Of a DNA stretch of 8,092 bases, positions 1 to 5,301 are shown piece by piece. This DNA comes from Blautia faecis (lineage in GTDB: Bacteria > Bacillota > Clostridia > Lachnospirales > Lachnospiraceae): NCBI RefSeq assembly GCF_020554845.1, contig NZ_JAJCIA010000065.1, forward strand, positions 1-8,092, in the 5' to 3' direction. The notes under the pieces are model-generated. The model worked only from the letters and a program-made list of their open reading frames with translations. It searched no databases and was not told the DNA's origin. The translations under genes were made by a program, and so were the position numbers. Each line of letters begins with the position of its first letter. Position 1 is the first letter of the stretch.

Positions 1-51
1 CCCACGTATCCAGCTTGGAAGGCTGGTGTTCTACCATTGAACTACACCCGC
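1..51 (-). tRNA. tRNA-Gly (TCC), 3' part cut off by the window edge
   Basis: Read on the minus strand, the gene starts at 51 with GCGGGTG. It continues through a D-arm with TTCAATGGTA and an anticodon arm CAGCC-TTCCAA-GCTGG, whose loop gives anticodon TCC (reads GGA and, by wobble, GGG). The T-arm, the other half of the acceptor stem and any encoded CCA lie beyond position 1, so the fold cannot be fully checked. The D-arm and anticodon arm are typical of bacterial tRNA-Gly(UCC). Confidence 0.93.
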
Positions 52-82
52 ACATTTGTGCTTGTCCGTCACAACGAAGATT

Positions 83-111
83 AGTATATCTGATGTTGGA
101 ATATTTGTCAA
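83..111 (-). promoter_or_regulatory. Sigma-A promoter of tRNA-Gly
   Basis: On the minus strand a perfect -35 TTGACA (111-106) and a -10 TATACT (88-83) are separated by exactly 17 bp. Transcription should start near 76, about 25 nt before the tRNA 5' end at 51. This fits a tRNA gene with a short processed leader. The next 118 bp (112-229) are AT-rich with T-runs, and I see no gene there. Confidence 0.85.
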
Positions 112-229
112 CAACTTTTTTGAAATTTTTTAATTTTTTCTTTTGTTCCTAAGATTCAAGCAATATTTCTTGTCTGTTAACGCATTCACACTAAAAAAAT
201 TATGATAGAAATATTTTTCATGAGAGTTT

Positions 230-396
230 TCCAGAGCGTGCTTCAAAAAAGCTTTCTGCAAGATGTACGTCACAATTTGTGGGAGATTTTGCCCGGATGA
301 AAGCGCCGTAGCGGGCTACGACAACTGAATTCGGGCGAAATATACCGCAAAGTGGGGCGTGCAGATTGGGGAATGATTTTTCAAACATGCTCTGGA
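230..396. repeat. 167-bp palindromic, MITE-like or structured element with 20-bp terminal inverted repeats
   Basis: The ends are imperfect inverted repeats. The left arm 230-249 matches the reverse complement of the right arm 377-396 at 17 of 20 positions. The interior continues the pairing: roughly 264-282 with 345-363 (two mismatches, several G-U), then 286-298 with 329-341 (13 bp, two G-U), then a small hairpin CGTAG/CTACG (307-311 with 316-320). The whole element can therefore form one long imperfect hairpin. No open reading frame of note lies inside. It could be a non-autonomous transposable element, an intergenic palindromic repeat, or a structured RNA; copy number elsewhere in the genome would decide. 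It lies downstream of the serine acetyltransferase gene. Confidence 0.7.
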
Positions 397-521
397 GCAG
401 TCAACAGTTACACGGTTCACCATATTCAAAGCGATGCATGTTACCAGATTCACACTACGACTTTCTGTTTTTCCAGAAATGATATTTTCTAAAATACCAC
501 CGTGCCTGTTCTGTTGACTGC
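397..521. repeat. 125-bp inverted-repeat module abutting the 230-396 element
   Basis: GCAGTCAACAG (397-407) is an exact inverted match to CTGTTGACTGC (511-521). Inside it, CACGGT (411-416) is an exact inverted match to ACCGTG (499-504). A smaller hairpin TTTCTG/CAGAAA (462-467 with 474-479) sits in the interior. The module begins one base after the previous palindrome ends, so the two may form one composite repeat of about 290 bp. No coding potential is apparent. When transcribed from the acetyltransferase gene it would form a stem in the mRNA 3' region, but no U-tract follows, so I do not call it a terminator. Confidence 0.62.
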
Positions 522-539
522 CATTTTCTTTTTATTCCG

Positions 540-1466
540 TTAATTTTCCCAGTCCCATACATTGGAGGCTTCCACATGTGTACGCGGCTTCTTGATCACC
601 AGCTCCGGACTCTTCGCACTTACCTTGGAGTTTGCAGGAATCGATTCTGTGATAAATGTGTTTCCGCCGATGATCGTATTCTCCCCAATCACAGTTTCTC
701 CACCAAGTACAGAAGAATTGGAATAAATGGTTACATTATCTTCAATAGTAGGATGACGCTTCACACCAGAAAGCTGCTGTCCTTTTCTTGTAGAAAGCGC
801 GCCAAGGGTAACTCCCTGATACAGCTTCACATTATTCCCAATAGTAGTCGTTTCACCGATTACTACGCCAGTTCCATGGTCAATAAAGAAATATTCCCCA
901 ATCGTAGCACCTGGGTTAATATCTATTCCTGTGTGGTCATGAGCATACTCTGTCATAATCCTTGGGATAAACGGAACCTCCTCCAGATACAGGATGTGTG
1001 CCAGACGATACACATAAATTGCCAGAAATCCCGGATAGGAGAAAATAATCTCCTCTTTACTCTTCGCAGCCGGGTCACCATCAAAGCCAGCCTGCACATC
1101 TTTCAACAACATCTCCTGCACTTCCGGAAGCTGCTCAAAAAATCTGGAGGTTACCTGTGCTGCCTTGCCACATGCACTGGGCATATCCTCGCCAATATAC
1201 AGAAAAGCCGTCTCGATCTGTGCCTGCATACGGTCAAACAGGTCATTGAGCAGATATCCGGTATAATGTTCCGGAAAAACAGCTGCTCCCGAATCAATAT
1301 CGAAATATCCCGGAAAAATAACTGATCTCATTTCTTTCACAATATTAATAATCGCTGCACGGACTGGAAGATGTCTTCCGCTCTTTGTCAGAAACAGCTC
1401 TTCCTTACGGTAATTGGCAGTCAGACGCTCTACTGCATTCTCTATGGATGTCTTTTTGTCACTCAT
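540..1466 (-). CDS. cysE: Serine O-acetyltransferase (EpsC/CysE family)
   Basis: A cytoplasmic enzyme that transfers an acetyl group from acetyl-CoA to L-serine, giving O-acetylserine, the substrate of cysteine synthase. The protein is 308 aa. The N-terminal helical region (about 1-165) precedes a left-handed beta-helix acyltransferase domain (about 175-285) built from hexapeptide repeats. Visible motifs are [13 protein letters not shown] (178-190), the catalytic-type [12 protein letters not shown] (195-206) and VTLGAL (219-224). It is longer than the B. subtilis enzyme (about 217 aa) and fits the long EpsC-like group. An in-frame ATG at 1499 is rejected as the start because it lies inside the -10 box. 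The ATG at 1466 has GAGGAG 7 nt upstream. The leader is only about 25 nt, so no T-box or riboswitch fits. The gene appears monocistronic. The family is sure; the gene symbol follows usual naming. Confidence 0.95.
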   Translation of the reverse strand: MSDKKTSIENAVERLTANYRKEELFLTKSGRHLPVRAAIINIVKEMRSVIFPGYFDIDSGAAVFPEHYTGYLLNDLFDRMQAQIETAFLYIGEDMPSACGKAAQVTSRFFEQLPEVQEMLLKDVQAGFDGDPAAKSKEEIIFSYPGFLAIYVYRLAHILYLEEVPFIPRIMTEYAHDHTGIDINPGATIGEYFFIDHGTGVVIGETTTIGNNVKLYQGVTLGALSTRKGQQLSGVKRHPTIEDNVTIYSNSSVLGGETVIGENTIIGGNTFITESIPANSKVSAKSPELVIKKPRTHVEASNVWDWEN

Positions 1467-1497
1467 AACTGGTCTCCTCGTATTTTGCTTTCCTTTC

Positions 1498-1526
1498 ATA
1501 TTATTACACTATTCTTTTTACGTCAA
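1498..1526 (-). promoter_or_regulatory. Promoter of the serine acetyltransferase gene
   Basis: On the minus strand, -35 TTGACG (1526-1521) and -10 TAATAT (1503-1498) have a 17-bp spacer. The predicted transcription start is near 1491, about 25 nt before the chosen ATG at 1466. Its -35 box is only 11 bp from the -35 box of the divergent tRNA-Ser promoter. The upstream alternative ATG at 1499 would be untranscribed from this promoter. Confidence 0.75.
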
Positions 1527-1537
1527 TAAAAAAAAGA

Positions 1538-1566
1538 TTGACCTTTATCCAATCCCCCGATATAAT
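1538..1566 (+). promoter_or_regulatory. Promoter of tRNA-Ser
   Basis: -35 TTGACC (1538-1543) and a perfect -10 TATAAT (1561-1566) with a 17-bp spacer. The transcript should start around 1573, a few bases before the tRNA 5' end at 1579. Confidence 0.85.
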
Positions 1567-1578
1567 GGAGAATGTCAT

Positions 1579-1666
1579 GGAGATGTACCCAAGTGGCTGA
1601 AGGGTCCGCACTCGAAATGCGGTAGGCCGGGTAACCGGTGCGAGGGTTCAAATCCCTCCATCTCCG
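1579..1666 (+). tRNA. tRNA-Ser (CGA)
   Basis: An 88-nt class II tRNA. The acceptor stem is GGAGATG/CATCTCC with discriminator G1666. The anticodon stem CCGCA/TGCGG encloses loop CTCGAAA, giving anticodon CGA (1613-1615), which reads UCG. A long variable arm (GCCGGG/CCGG type) is present, and the T-arm is GAGGG-TTCAAAT-CCCTC. The 3' CCA is not encoded (TTTC follows), so it must be added by nucleotidyltransferase. No clear terminator separates it from the next promoter. Confidence 0.97.
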
Positions 1667-1705
1667 TTTCATAATTGTTTTCGTGCAAATTTTATTAATT
1701 TTGCC

Positions 1706-1734
1706 TTGACAACTGTTCCTTTTGTATGTATAAT
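1706..1734 (+). promoter_or_regulatory. Consensus promoter of tRNA-Trp
   Basis: Both hexamers are perfect: TTGACA (1706-1711) and TATAAT (1729-1734), with a 17-bp spacer. The start is expected near 1741, about 13 nt before the tRNA 5' end at 1754. The tRNA-Trp gene thus has its own strong promoter although tRNA-Ser lies just upstream. Confidence 0.9.
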
Positions 1735-1753
1735 TGCAACAGAAACAAAACAT

Positions 1754-1824
1754 AGGGGATTGGTCAAATGGTATGATAGGGGTCTCCAAAACCTTTGGTG
1801 GGAGTTCGATTCTCTCATCCCCTG
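1754..1824 (+). tRNA. tRNA-Trp (CCA)
   Basis: A 71-nt tRNA. The acceptor stem AGGGGAT/ATCCCCT has discriminator G1824, as usual for bacterial tRNA-Trp. The D-arm is GTCA-AATGGTA-TGAT. The anticodon loop CTCCAAA gives anticodon CCA. The T-arm is GGGAG-TTCGATT-CTCTC. The anticodon stem contains two adjacent G-U pairs at its outer end (GGGGT/ACCTT), and the variable loop is 4 nt. The 3' CCA is not encoded (CTC follows). It looks functional: all canonical loop residues are present. Confidence 0.95.
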
Positions 1825-1829
1825 CTCTT

Positions 1830-1872
1830 AAGCGTCAGAAATCTTGTAATTCAAGGTTTCCGGCGTTTTTTT
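1830..1872 (+). terminator. Intrinsic terminator after tRNA-Trp
   Basis: GAAATCTTG pairs with CAAGGTTTC around loop TAATT (one G-U). The stem extends outward past one A-C mismatch through GCGTC/GGCG, followed by a seven-T run. It begins 6 nt after the tRNA ends and faces the plus direction. Confidence 0.85.
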
Positions 1873-1882
1873 ATCGCAGCAT

Positions 1883-1918
1883 CAGAGCTTGTTTAAAAAA
1901 AGTTCTAAAACATATCTG
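1883..1918. repeat. 36-bp degenerate mini-palindrome
   Basis: The left arm AGAGCTTGTTTAAAAAA (1884-1900) matches the terminus of the 230-396 element (AGAGCATGTTTGAAAAA, read from its right end) at 15 of 17 positions. The right arm, reverse complemented, begins CAGATATGTTTTAGAA and matches the left arm at about 11 of 16. It is read as a decayed miniature member of the same palindrome family. By length and form it parallels the copy at 6343-6377. AT-richness makes chance resemblance possible. Confidence 0.4.
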
Positions 1919-1968
1919 AAATAAAGACATTCTTCTACTATCCGTCTTCTGCAGACTTCGCAATACAA

Positions 1969-2021
1969 AATAAGGAATATGAAACAGCAAACCATTCCAT
2001 GCTGTCTCATATTCCTTTATT
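1969..2021 (-). terminator. Intrinsic terminator of modABC
   Basis: A long stem lies 22 bp past the modC stop on the minus strand. AATAAGGAATATGA (1969-1982) pairs with TCATATTCCTTTATT (2007-2021), with one bulge. An inner ACAGC/GCTGT (1984-1988 with 2001-2005) extends it, and the loop is about 12 nt. A T-rich stretch (TTATTTTGTATTG) follows in the minus direction. It ends the molybdate transport operon. Confidence 0.82.
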
Positions 2022-2043
2022 ATTCATTCAGAACCACCTTGTT

Positions 2044-3096
2044 TTATTTCTTCAACAACATCACATGCTCTGGTGGAAAATACAGATACTTTGGGATATT
2101 GTCCTTTGCAGTTTCCTGGAAATTCTTTTTCTGGCACATCCACCACAAAGTGCCGCTTTCTGCAGCCCCTTTATTACGAAACAGATACTGATGCTCAAAA
2201 GTATTTTCAATATACTCCTCAACCTGCACTTCCATGGTATTCTCACCAGCCTTAGTTGCCGGTCTCATCCAATGTCCCCGGATTCCAACATGGGTAATAT
2301 CCTCTGTCACTTCCTGTTCTGAACGAAGCATAAGCTCCCAATCCAATGCATAAACCTCATGGCTGCCCATCTTCTGCACTGCAGAAAAATTCTTACATCC
2401 AGTCAGCCTTGCAGCCTCCAGATACTGAGGATTTTCGAAAATATCCCTGGTCTCACCAGTAAGAATATCTTTTCCATTATTCAACAGGGTCAGCTGACTG
2501 CAGAATTTATATGCCTCATCCCTACTGTGAGTTACCATGATCATATCGCCTTTGTAATCTTTCAAAAAATTCTGCATATCACGCTGCAAAATATCCTTCA
2601 GATACCCATCCAGCGCAGAAAAAGGTTCATCCAGAAGAATCACCTCCGGCTCTCCGATCATCATACGCGCGAGAGCCACCCGCTGCTGCTGACCGCCAGA
2701 AAGCTGCGACGGCAAATGCTTTTCCAGTCCCTCCAAATGATATCTTTTTATGTAATCTGCAACCTTCTGTGAAAGCTCGCTTTTTTCCCCTCGATACCCG
2801 CAGGCAATATTCTTTTCCACAGTCATAGTTGGGAAAAGGGCATAATTCTGAAACAGGTATCCAACTCTTCTCTCCTGAGGCTTTAAATTAATTTTTGCCT
2901 CAGAATCAAAAACAGTCTTCCCGTTAATAATGATTCTTCCGGAATCCGGAGTTTCAATTCCGGCAATACTGCGAAGAGTCATACTCTTTCCGCTTCCGGA
3001 AGCGCCCAGGATCCCTATAGGTCCATCCTGCCCCTTCAGTCTTACATCCAGGGAAAAGCCTTTAAAATTTTTCTGAATATCAAGTTCAATCGCCAT
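2044..3096 (-). CDS. modC: Molybdate/tungstate ABC transporter ATP-binding protein ModC
   Basis: The ATPase that powers oxyanion import with ModA and ModB, at the cytoplasmic face of the membrane. The protein is 350 aa. Walker A is GASGSGKS (31-38), the Q-loop glutamine is at 83, the ABC signature LSGGQ at 132-136, Walker B VILLDEP at 152-158, D-loop SALD at 160-163 and switch His190. All catalytic motifs are intact. The C-terminal part (about 240-350) has the length of the regulatory region of ModC proteins, but I do not see the classic molbindin signature there; a free Mop protein is encoded at 5089. The ATG start at 3096 overlaps the modB stop (TAATG), with AGAAGG upstream. A GTG at 3105 is also in frame but lies inside that ribosome binding site. 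It is the last gene of modABC. Confidence 0.93.
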   Translation of the reverse strand: MAIELDIQKNFKGFSLDVRLKGQDGPIGILGASGSGKSMTLRSIAGIETPDSGRIIINGKTVFDSEAKINLKPQERRVGYLFQNYALFPTMTVEKNIACGYRGEKSELSQKVADYIKRYHLEGLEKHLPSQLSGGQQQRVALARMMIGEPEVILLDEPFSALDGYLKDILQRDMQNFLKDYKGDMIMVTHSRDEAYKFCSQLTLLNNGKDILTGETRDIFENPQYLEAARLTGCKNFSAVQKMGSHEVYALDWELMLRSEQEVTEDITHVGIRGHWMRPATKAGENTMEVQVEEYIENTFEHQYLFRNKGAAESGTLWWMCQKKNFQETAKDNIPKYLYFPPEHVMLLKK

Positions 3097-3791
3097 TATA
3101 TCCACCTTCTGGTCTGCATTCCTCTGCCGGAAGCAATATTAATTGCTGCAACCACCAGAAATGAGATCAATATGATCACTACGACCCAGAAACCTGCCAT
3201 ATCATAATTTCCAGCTGCAGTCTCCGATGCAATTGCAACAGAAACCGTCCTTGTCTTTCCAAGGATATTGCCGGCAAGCATGGAGGTTGCTCCATATTCT
3301 CCAATGGCACGGGCAAAAGCCAGTACAGTACCGGAAGCAATTCCAGGTCCTGCTGCAGGTATAATTACCTTCCAGAATATCCGGCTTTCACTCATTCCCA
3401 GAGTTCTTCCTGCATAGATCAGATTCACATCCACCTGCTCAAAGGCCGCCCTGGCATTTCGATACATCAGTGGAAACGCGATCACAGAAGCTGCGATCAC
3501 ACATCCGGTCCATGTCTGAACTACTTTAATATCAAAATTGTCCAGCAGAAAACTTCCAAAAGGCCTTTTCAGGCTAAAAAGCAAAAGCAGGCAGAATCCA
3601 GCTACTGTAGGAGGCAGAACAAGAGGCATTGTCAGAATCCCATCCAGCACTGCCCTTGCTCCCGGTTTCAGTTTCATGATCTTCCTTGCACAGAATACAC
3701 CCAGAAAAAAAGCAAATATAGTTGCTGCCACACCGGTTTTCAAAGAAATCCACAAAGGACTCCAGTTTATTTCACTGAGAAATTCTACCAT
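3096..3791 (-). CDS. modB: Molybdate ABC transporter permease ModB
   Basis: The integral membrane subunit that forms the oxyanion channel and docks ModC. It is 231 aa, the usual length. Hydrophobic segments lie near residues 14-34, 50-72, 92-110, 150-165 and 199-220. The cytoplasmic EAA-type loop that contacts the ATPase is visible as AGRTLGMSESRIFWKVIIP (127-145), followed by the conserved GEYGAT (164-169). The ATG at 3791 has AAAGGA 7 nt upstream, overlapping the modA stop codon. The gap to modA is 11 bp, and the modB stop shares one base with the modC start. Expression of the three genes is thus likely coupled. Confidence 0.95.
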   Translation of the reverse strand: MVEFLSEINWSPLWISLKTGVAATIFAFFLGVFCARKIMKLKPGARAVLDGILTMPLVLPPTVAGFCLLLLFSLKRPFGSFLLDNFDIKVVQTWTGCVIAASVIAFPLMYRNARAAFEQVDVNLIYAGRTLGMSESRIFWKVIIPAAGPGIASGTVLAFARAIGEYGATSMLAGNILGKTRTVSVAIASETAAGNYDMAGFWVVVIILISFLVVAAINIASGRGMQTRRWI

Positions 3792-3802
3792 ATTATTATC
3801 CT

Positions 3803-4690
3803 TTATTCTGCAGTGTCTTCAGATGCTTCCTCTGTCGGCTCTGCGGTCTCTTCAGCGGCTGCCATGTCATCCGTTTTCTCGCCATTTACATAAGCTGCAA
3901 ATCCATATTTCTCAAATACTTCAAGAGCTTCATCAGACTGAAGGTACTCAAGAAATGCTTCTGCTGCTGCTTTATCATCATCACTTGCTTCTTTATCTTC
4001 TACCATTCCGGCAGGGTAAAGTACAGGTGTTTTAAGGCTTCCCTCCGGTGCCTCTGCAATAACCTCAACAGAATCTGCCACAGAAGCCGCATCCGTAGCA
4101 TATACGATACCAACCTCATTACTGCCCTCACTTACAGATGCAAGTACATCTGTAACATTCTTACCCTCGTTGATCTCCATCTTGTTTACTTCATCTGTAA
4201 TTCCAAGATTATCAAAAATCTCGCGTGAATACTGTCCAACCGGAACATCCTCTCCGGCAAGGGCAAGGTTTGCAGCATCTGGAATGTTCTCAAATCCGGT
4301 TACCTTGGTCTCTCCCCCCTTTGGTTTAATGAGAACAACTTTATTCTCAAGAAGATTCACTACAGAATCCTTGTCAGCAATCCCCTCGTCAACCAGTGCA
4401 TCCATCTGCTTCCTAGCTGCTGAGAAGAAAATGTCGCAGCGGGCGCCTTCCTCAATCTGAGTCTGCAAAGTTCCTGAACTGTCTGCATTGTAAAGAATCT
4501 CAACATCCTGATAAGTTTCATTAAAATTCTTCTGAATCTCTTCCATGGCGTTATTCAGGCTGGCTGCAATAAATGCGTAAACCTCACCTTTCAGTTCCGG
4601 TGTCTCTGCTTCAGCAGATACGAAAGTAGTTCCAAACATCATAGTTCCCATAACACCAGCCATAAGTGCTGCAAAAACTCTTTTTTTCAT
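3803..4690 (-). CDS. modA: Molybdate-binding protein ModA (extracytoplasmic)
   Basis: Captures molybdate or tungstate outside the membrane and delivers it to ModBC. The protein is 295 aa. The N-terminal signal peptide has a MKKR start, a hydrophobic core (5-22) and a likely cleavage after VSA (24-26). Binding-protein motifs include AASL (42-45), NADSSGTL (68-75), CDIFFSA (85-91) and GIVYATDA (194-201). The usual oxyanion-contacting serines (about 44 and 71-72) and Tyr197 appear present. There is no lipobox cysteine; the only Cys is at 85 in the mature protein. The last 22 or so residues are an Asp/Glu/Ala/Thr-rich tail beyond the usual end of the fold. AAGG precedes the ATG by 6 nt. First gene of the operon. 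Molybdate and tungstate cannot be told apart from the sequence. Confidence 0.94.
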   Translation of the reverse strand: MKKRVFAALMAGVMGTMMFGTTFVSAEAETPELKGEVYAFIAASLNNAMEEIQKNFNETYQDVEILYNADSSGTLQTQIEEGARCDIFFSAARKQMDALVDEGIADKDSVVNLLENKVVLIKPKGGETKVTGFENIPDAANLALAGEDVPVGQYSREIFDNLGITDEVNKMEINEGKNVTDVLASVSEGSNEVGIVYATDAASVADSVEVIAEAPEGSLKTPVLYPAGMVEDKEASDDDKAAAEAFLEYLQSDEALEVFEKYGFAAYVNGEKTDDMAAAEETAEPTEEASEDTAE

Positions 4691-4701
4691 TTCACGCCTT
4701 C

Positions 4702-4751
4702 CATTCTTGTTGTATTTTGTTGTGTTTTGTTATGTTTTATTCAGTTTCATT
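4702..4751 (-). repeat. 10-bp-period direct repeats in the modA leader
   Basis: Between the modA -10 box and its ribosome binding site the minus strand reads AATAAAACAT, AACAAAACAC, AACAAAATAC, AACAAGAATG in tandem. The first is preceded by a weaker unit, AATGAAACTG. The period is exactly one helical turn. The units also form an unstructured A-rich mRNA leader. The position is suited to an operator that blocks transcription start, and direct repeats suit excisionase-like HTH proteins such as the one encoded at 5294. An operator role is inference. Confidence 0.6.
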
Positions 4752-4752
4752 C

Positions 4753-4781
4753 ATTATACTTAATTTCATTTGCTATGTCAA
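4753..4781 (-). promoter_or_regulatory. modABC promoter
   Basis: On the minus strand a perfect TTGACA (4781-4776) and a perfect TATAAT (4758-4753) have a 17-bp spacer. Transcription should start near 4746, giving a leader of about 56 nt filled mostly by the 10-bp repeats. A promoter this close to consensus in a uptake operon implies control by repression. Confidence 0.9.
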
Positions 4782-4864
4782 TTTGAACCTGCATTGTTTG
4801 TACAATTTTTATTAGTTCACACAAATTTTTTTTACTTTTCATTTTTTCTCCAACGAAACACTCC

Positions 4865-4893
4865 TTGTTATTTTCTTTCCAACATGCTATGAT
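4865..4893 (+). promoter_or_regulatory. Putative promoter of mop and the regulator
   Basis: TTGTTA (4865-4870) and TATGAT (4888-4893) have a 17-bp spacer, and an extended -10 TGC precedes the -10 hexamer. The expected start is near 4900. The stretch 4863-4874 (CTTGTT-ATTTT) resembles one unit of the modA leader repeats read on the plus strand, so a common regulator could touch both promoters. Confidence 0.6.
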
Positions 4894-4899
4894 ATTTAA

Positions 4900-5088
4900 A
4901 TACTACCAATAATAAATACAAAAGGCAGCTGCTTCTCAGCTATGGAACACGTTCATACTCCTGTCTAATCTCCTACTTGCTCATATGTTCCGATCTGTCT
5001 GATATCCATCCATTCAGCATATAGACATAATGAATACACAGCTGTCTTTCAGGAGTTTTGTAGTAAATAATGAAAAGAGGATTTAACT
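4900..5088 (+). other. About 190-nt untranslated leader of mop, possibly structured
   Basis: No convincing gene lies between the promoter and the mop start. Complementary segments are ACTCCTG (4957-4963) with CAGGAGT (5050-5056), AGACA (5023-5027) with TGTCT (5043-5047), GGAAC (4944-4948) with GTTCC (4987-4991), and AGCTG/CAGCT (4928-4941). They could form a closed multi-branched fold ending about 20 nt before the ribosome binding site AGAGG (5076-5080). I cannot match it to the molybdenum-cofactor riboswitch from memory, so no class is assigned. The GAAC-AC-GTTC dyad (4945-4954) could instead be an operator. Confidence 0.3.
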
Positions 5089-5301
5089 ATGAAATTAAGT
5101 GCACGCAACCAGTTAAAGGGAAAAGTTATCAATATCAATAAGGGAGCCGTTAACTCCATCGTCACAATTGATATCGGAGGCGGCAACATTATCACAGCTA
5201 CTATTTCCTGTGCAGCTGTAGAAGAACTTGGACTTGAAGTTGGCTCTGACGCTTACGCAGTCATTAAGGCAACCAACGTTATGGTGGGAATTGATGAATA
5301 A
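5089..5301 (+). CDS. mop: Molbindin, stand-alone Mop/TOBE-domain molybdate-binding protein
   Basis: A small cytoplasmic protein (70 aa) consisting of a single Mop domain. Family members assemble into hexamers that bind molybdate or tungstate for storage or homeostasis. The signature is clear: SARNQLKGKV at 4-13, then KGAVNSIVTIDIGGGNIITATIS (19-41) and VGSDAYAVIKATNVMVG (52-68). Length is that of the classical clostridial Mop proteins. The ATG has AGAGG 8 nt upstream. It is the first gene of a two-gene unit, overlapping the regulator by 8 bp, and is divergent from modABC. Function as an oxyanion binder is well established for the family; its exact use here is inferred. Confidence 0.94.
   Translation: MKLSARNQLKGKVININKGAVNSIVTIDIGGGNIITATISCAAVEELGLEVGSDAYAVIKATNVMVGIDE

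Noticed and set aside
576..1325. Open frame of 249 codons on the plus strand across the serine acetyltransferase gene
   Set aside because: It lies fully antisense to a well-supported enzyme gene, has no ribosome binding site, and its translation is a Cys/His/Ser-rich non-protein-like sequence.
1467..1499. Extended N-terminus (11 more residues) for the serine acetyltransferase
   Set aside because: The ATG at 1499 lies within the -10 hexamer of the only good promoter and has no ribosome binding site, whereas the ATG at 1466 has GAGGAG at good spacing.
1680..1704. Terminator between tRNA-Ser and tRNA-Trp
   Set aside because: The GCAAATTT/AATTTTGC stem is weak, contains a mismatch and has no T-run. 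It overlaps the region just before the tRNA-Trp -35 box.
4942..4968. Possible 8-codon leader peptide (MEHVHTPV) in the mop leader
   Set aside because: The nearest AAAAGG is about 17 nt upstream, too far, and no regulatory codon run or attenuator hairpin with U-tract follows.
4900..5088. Molybdenum-cofactor riboswitch before mop
   Set aside because: I could not recognise the conserved core of that class, and the pairings seen are short. It is kept only as an unclassified leader.
5228..5293. Upstream start for the HTH-PBP regulator
   Set aside because: It would overlap mop by 74 bp and add 22 residues foreign to the family. The start at 5294 has its own ribosome binding site and begins directly at the HTH.
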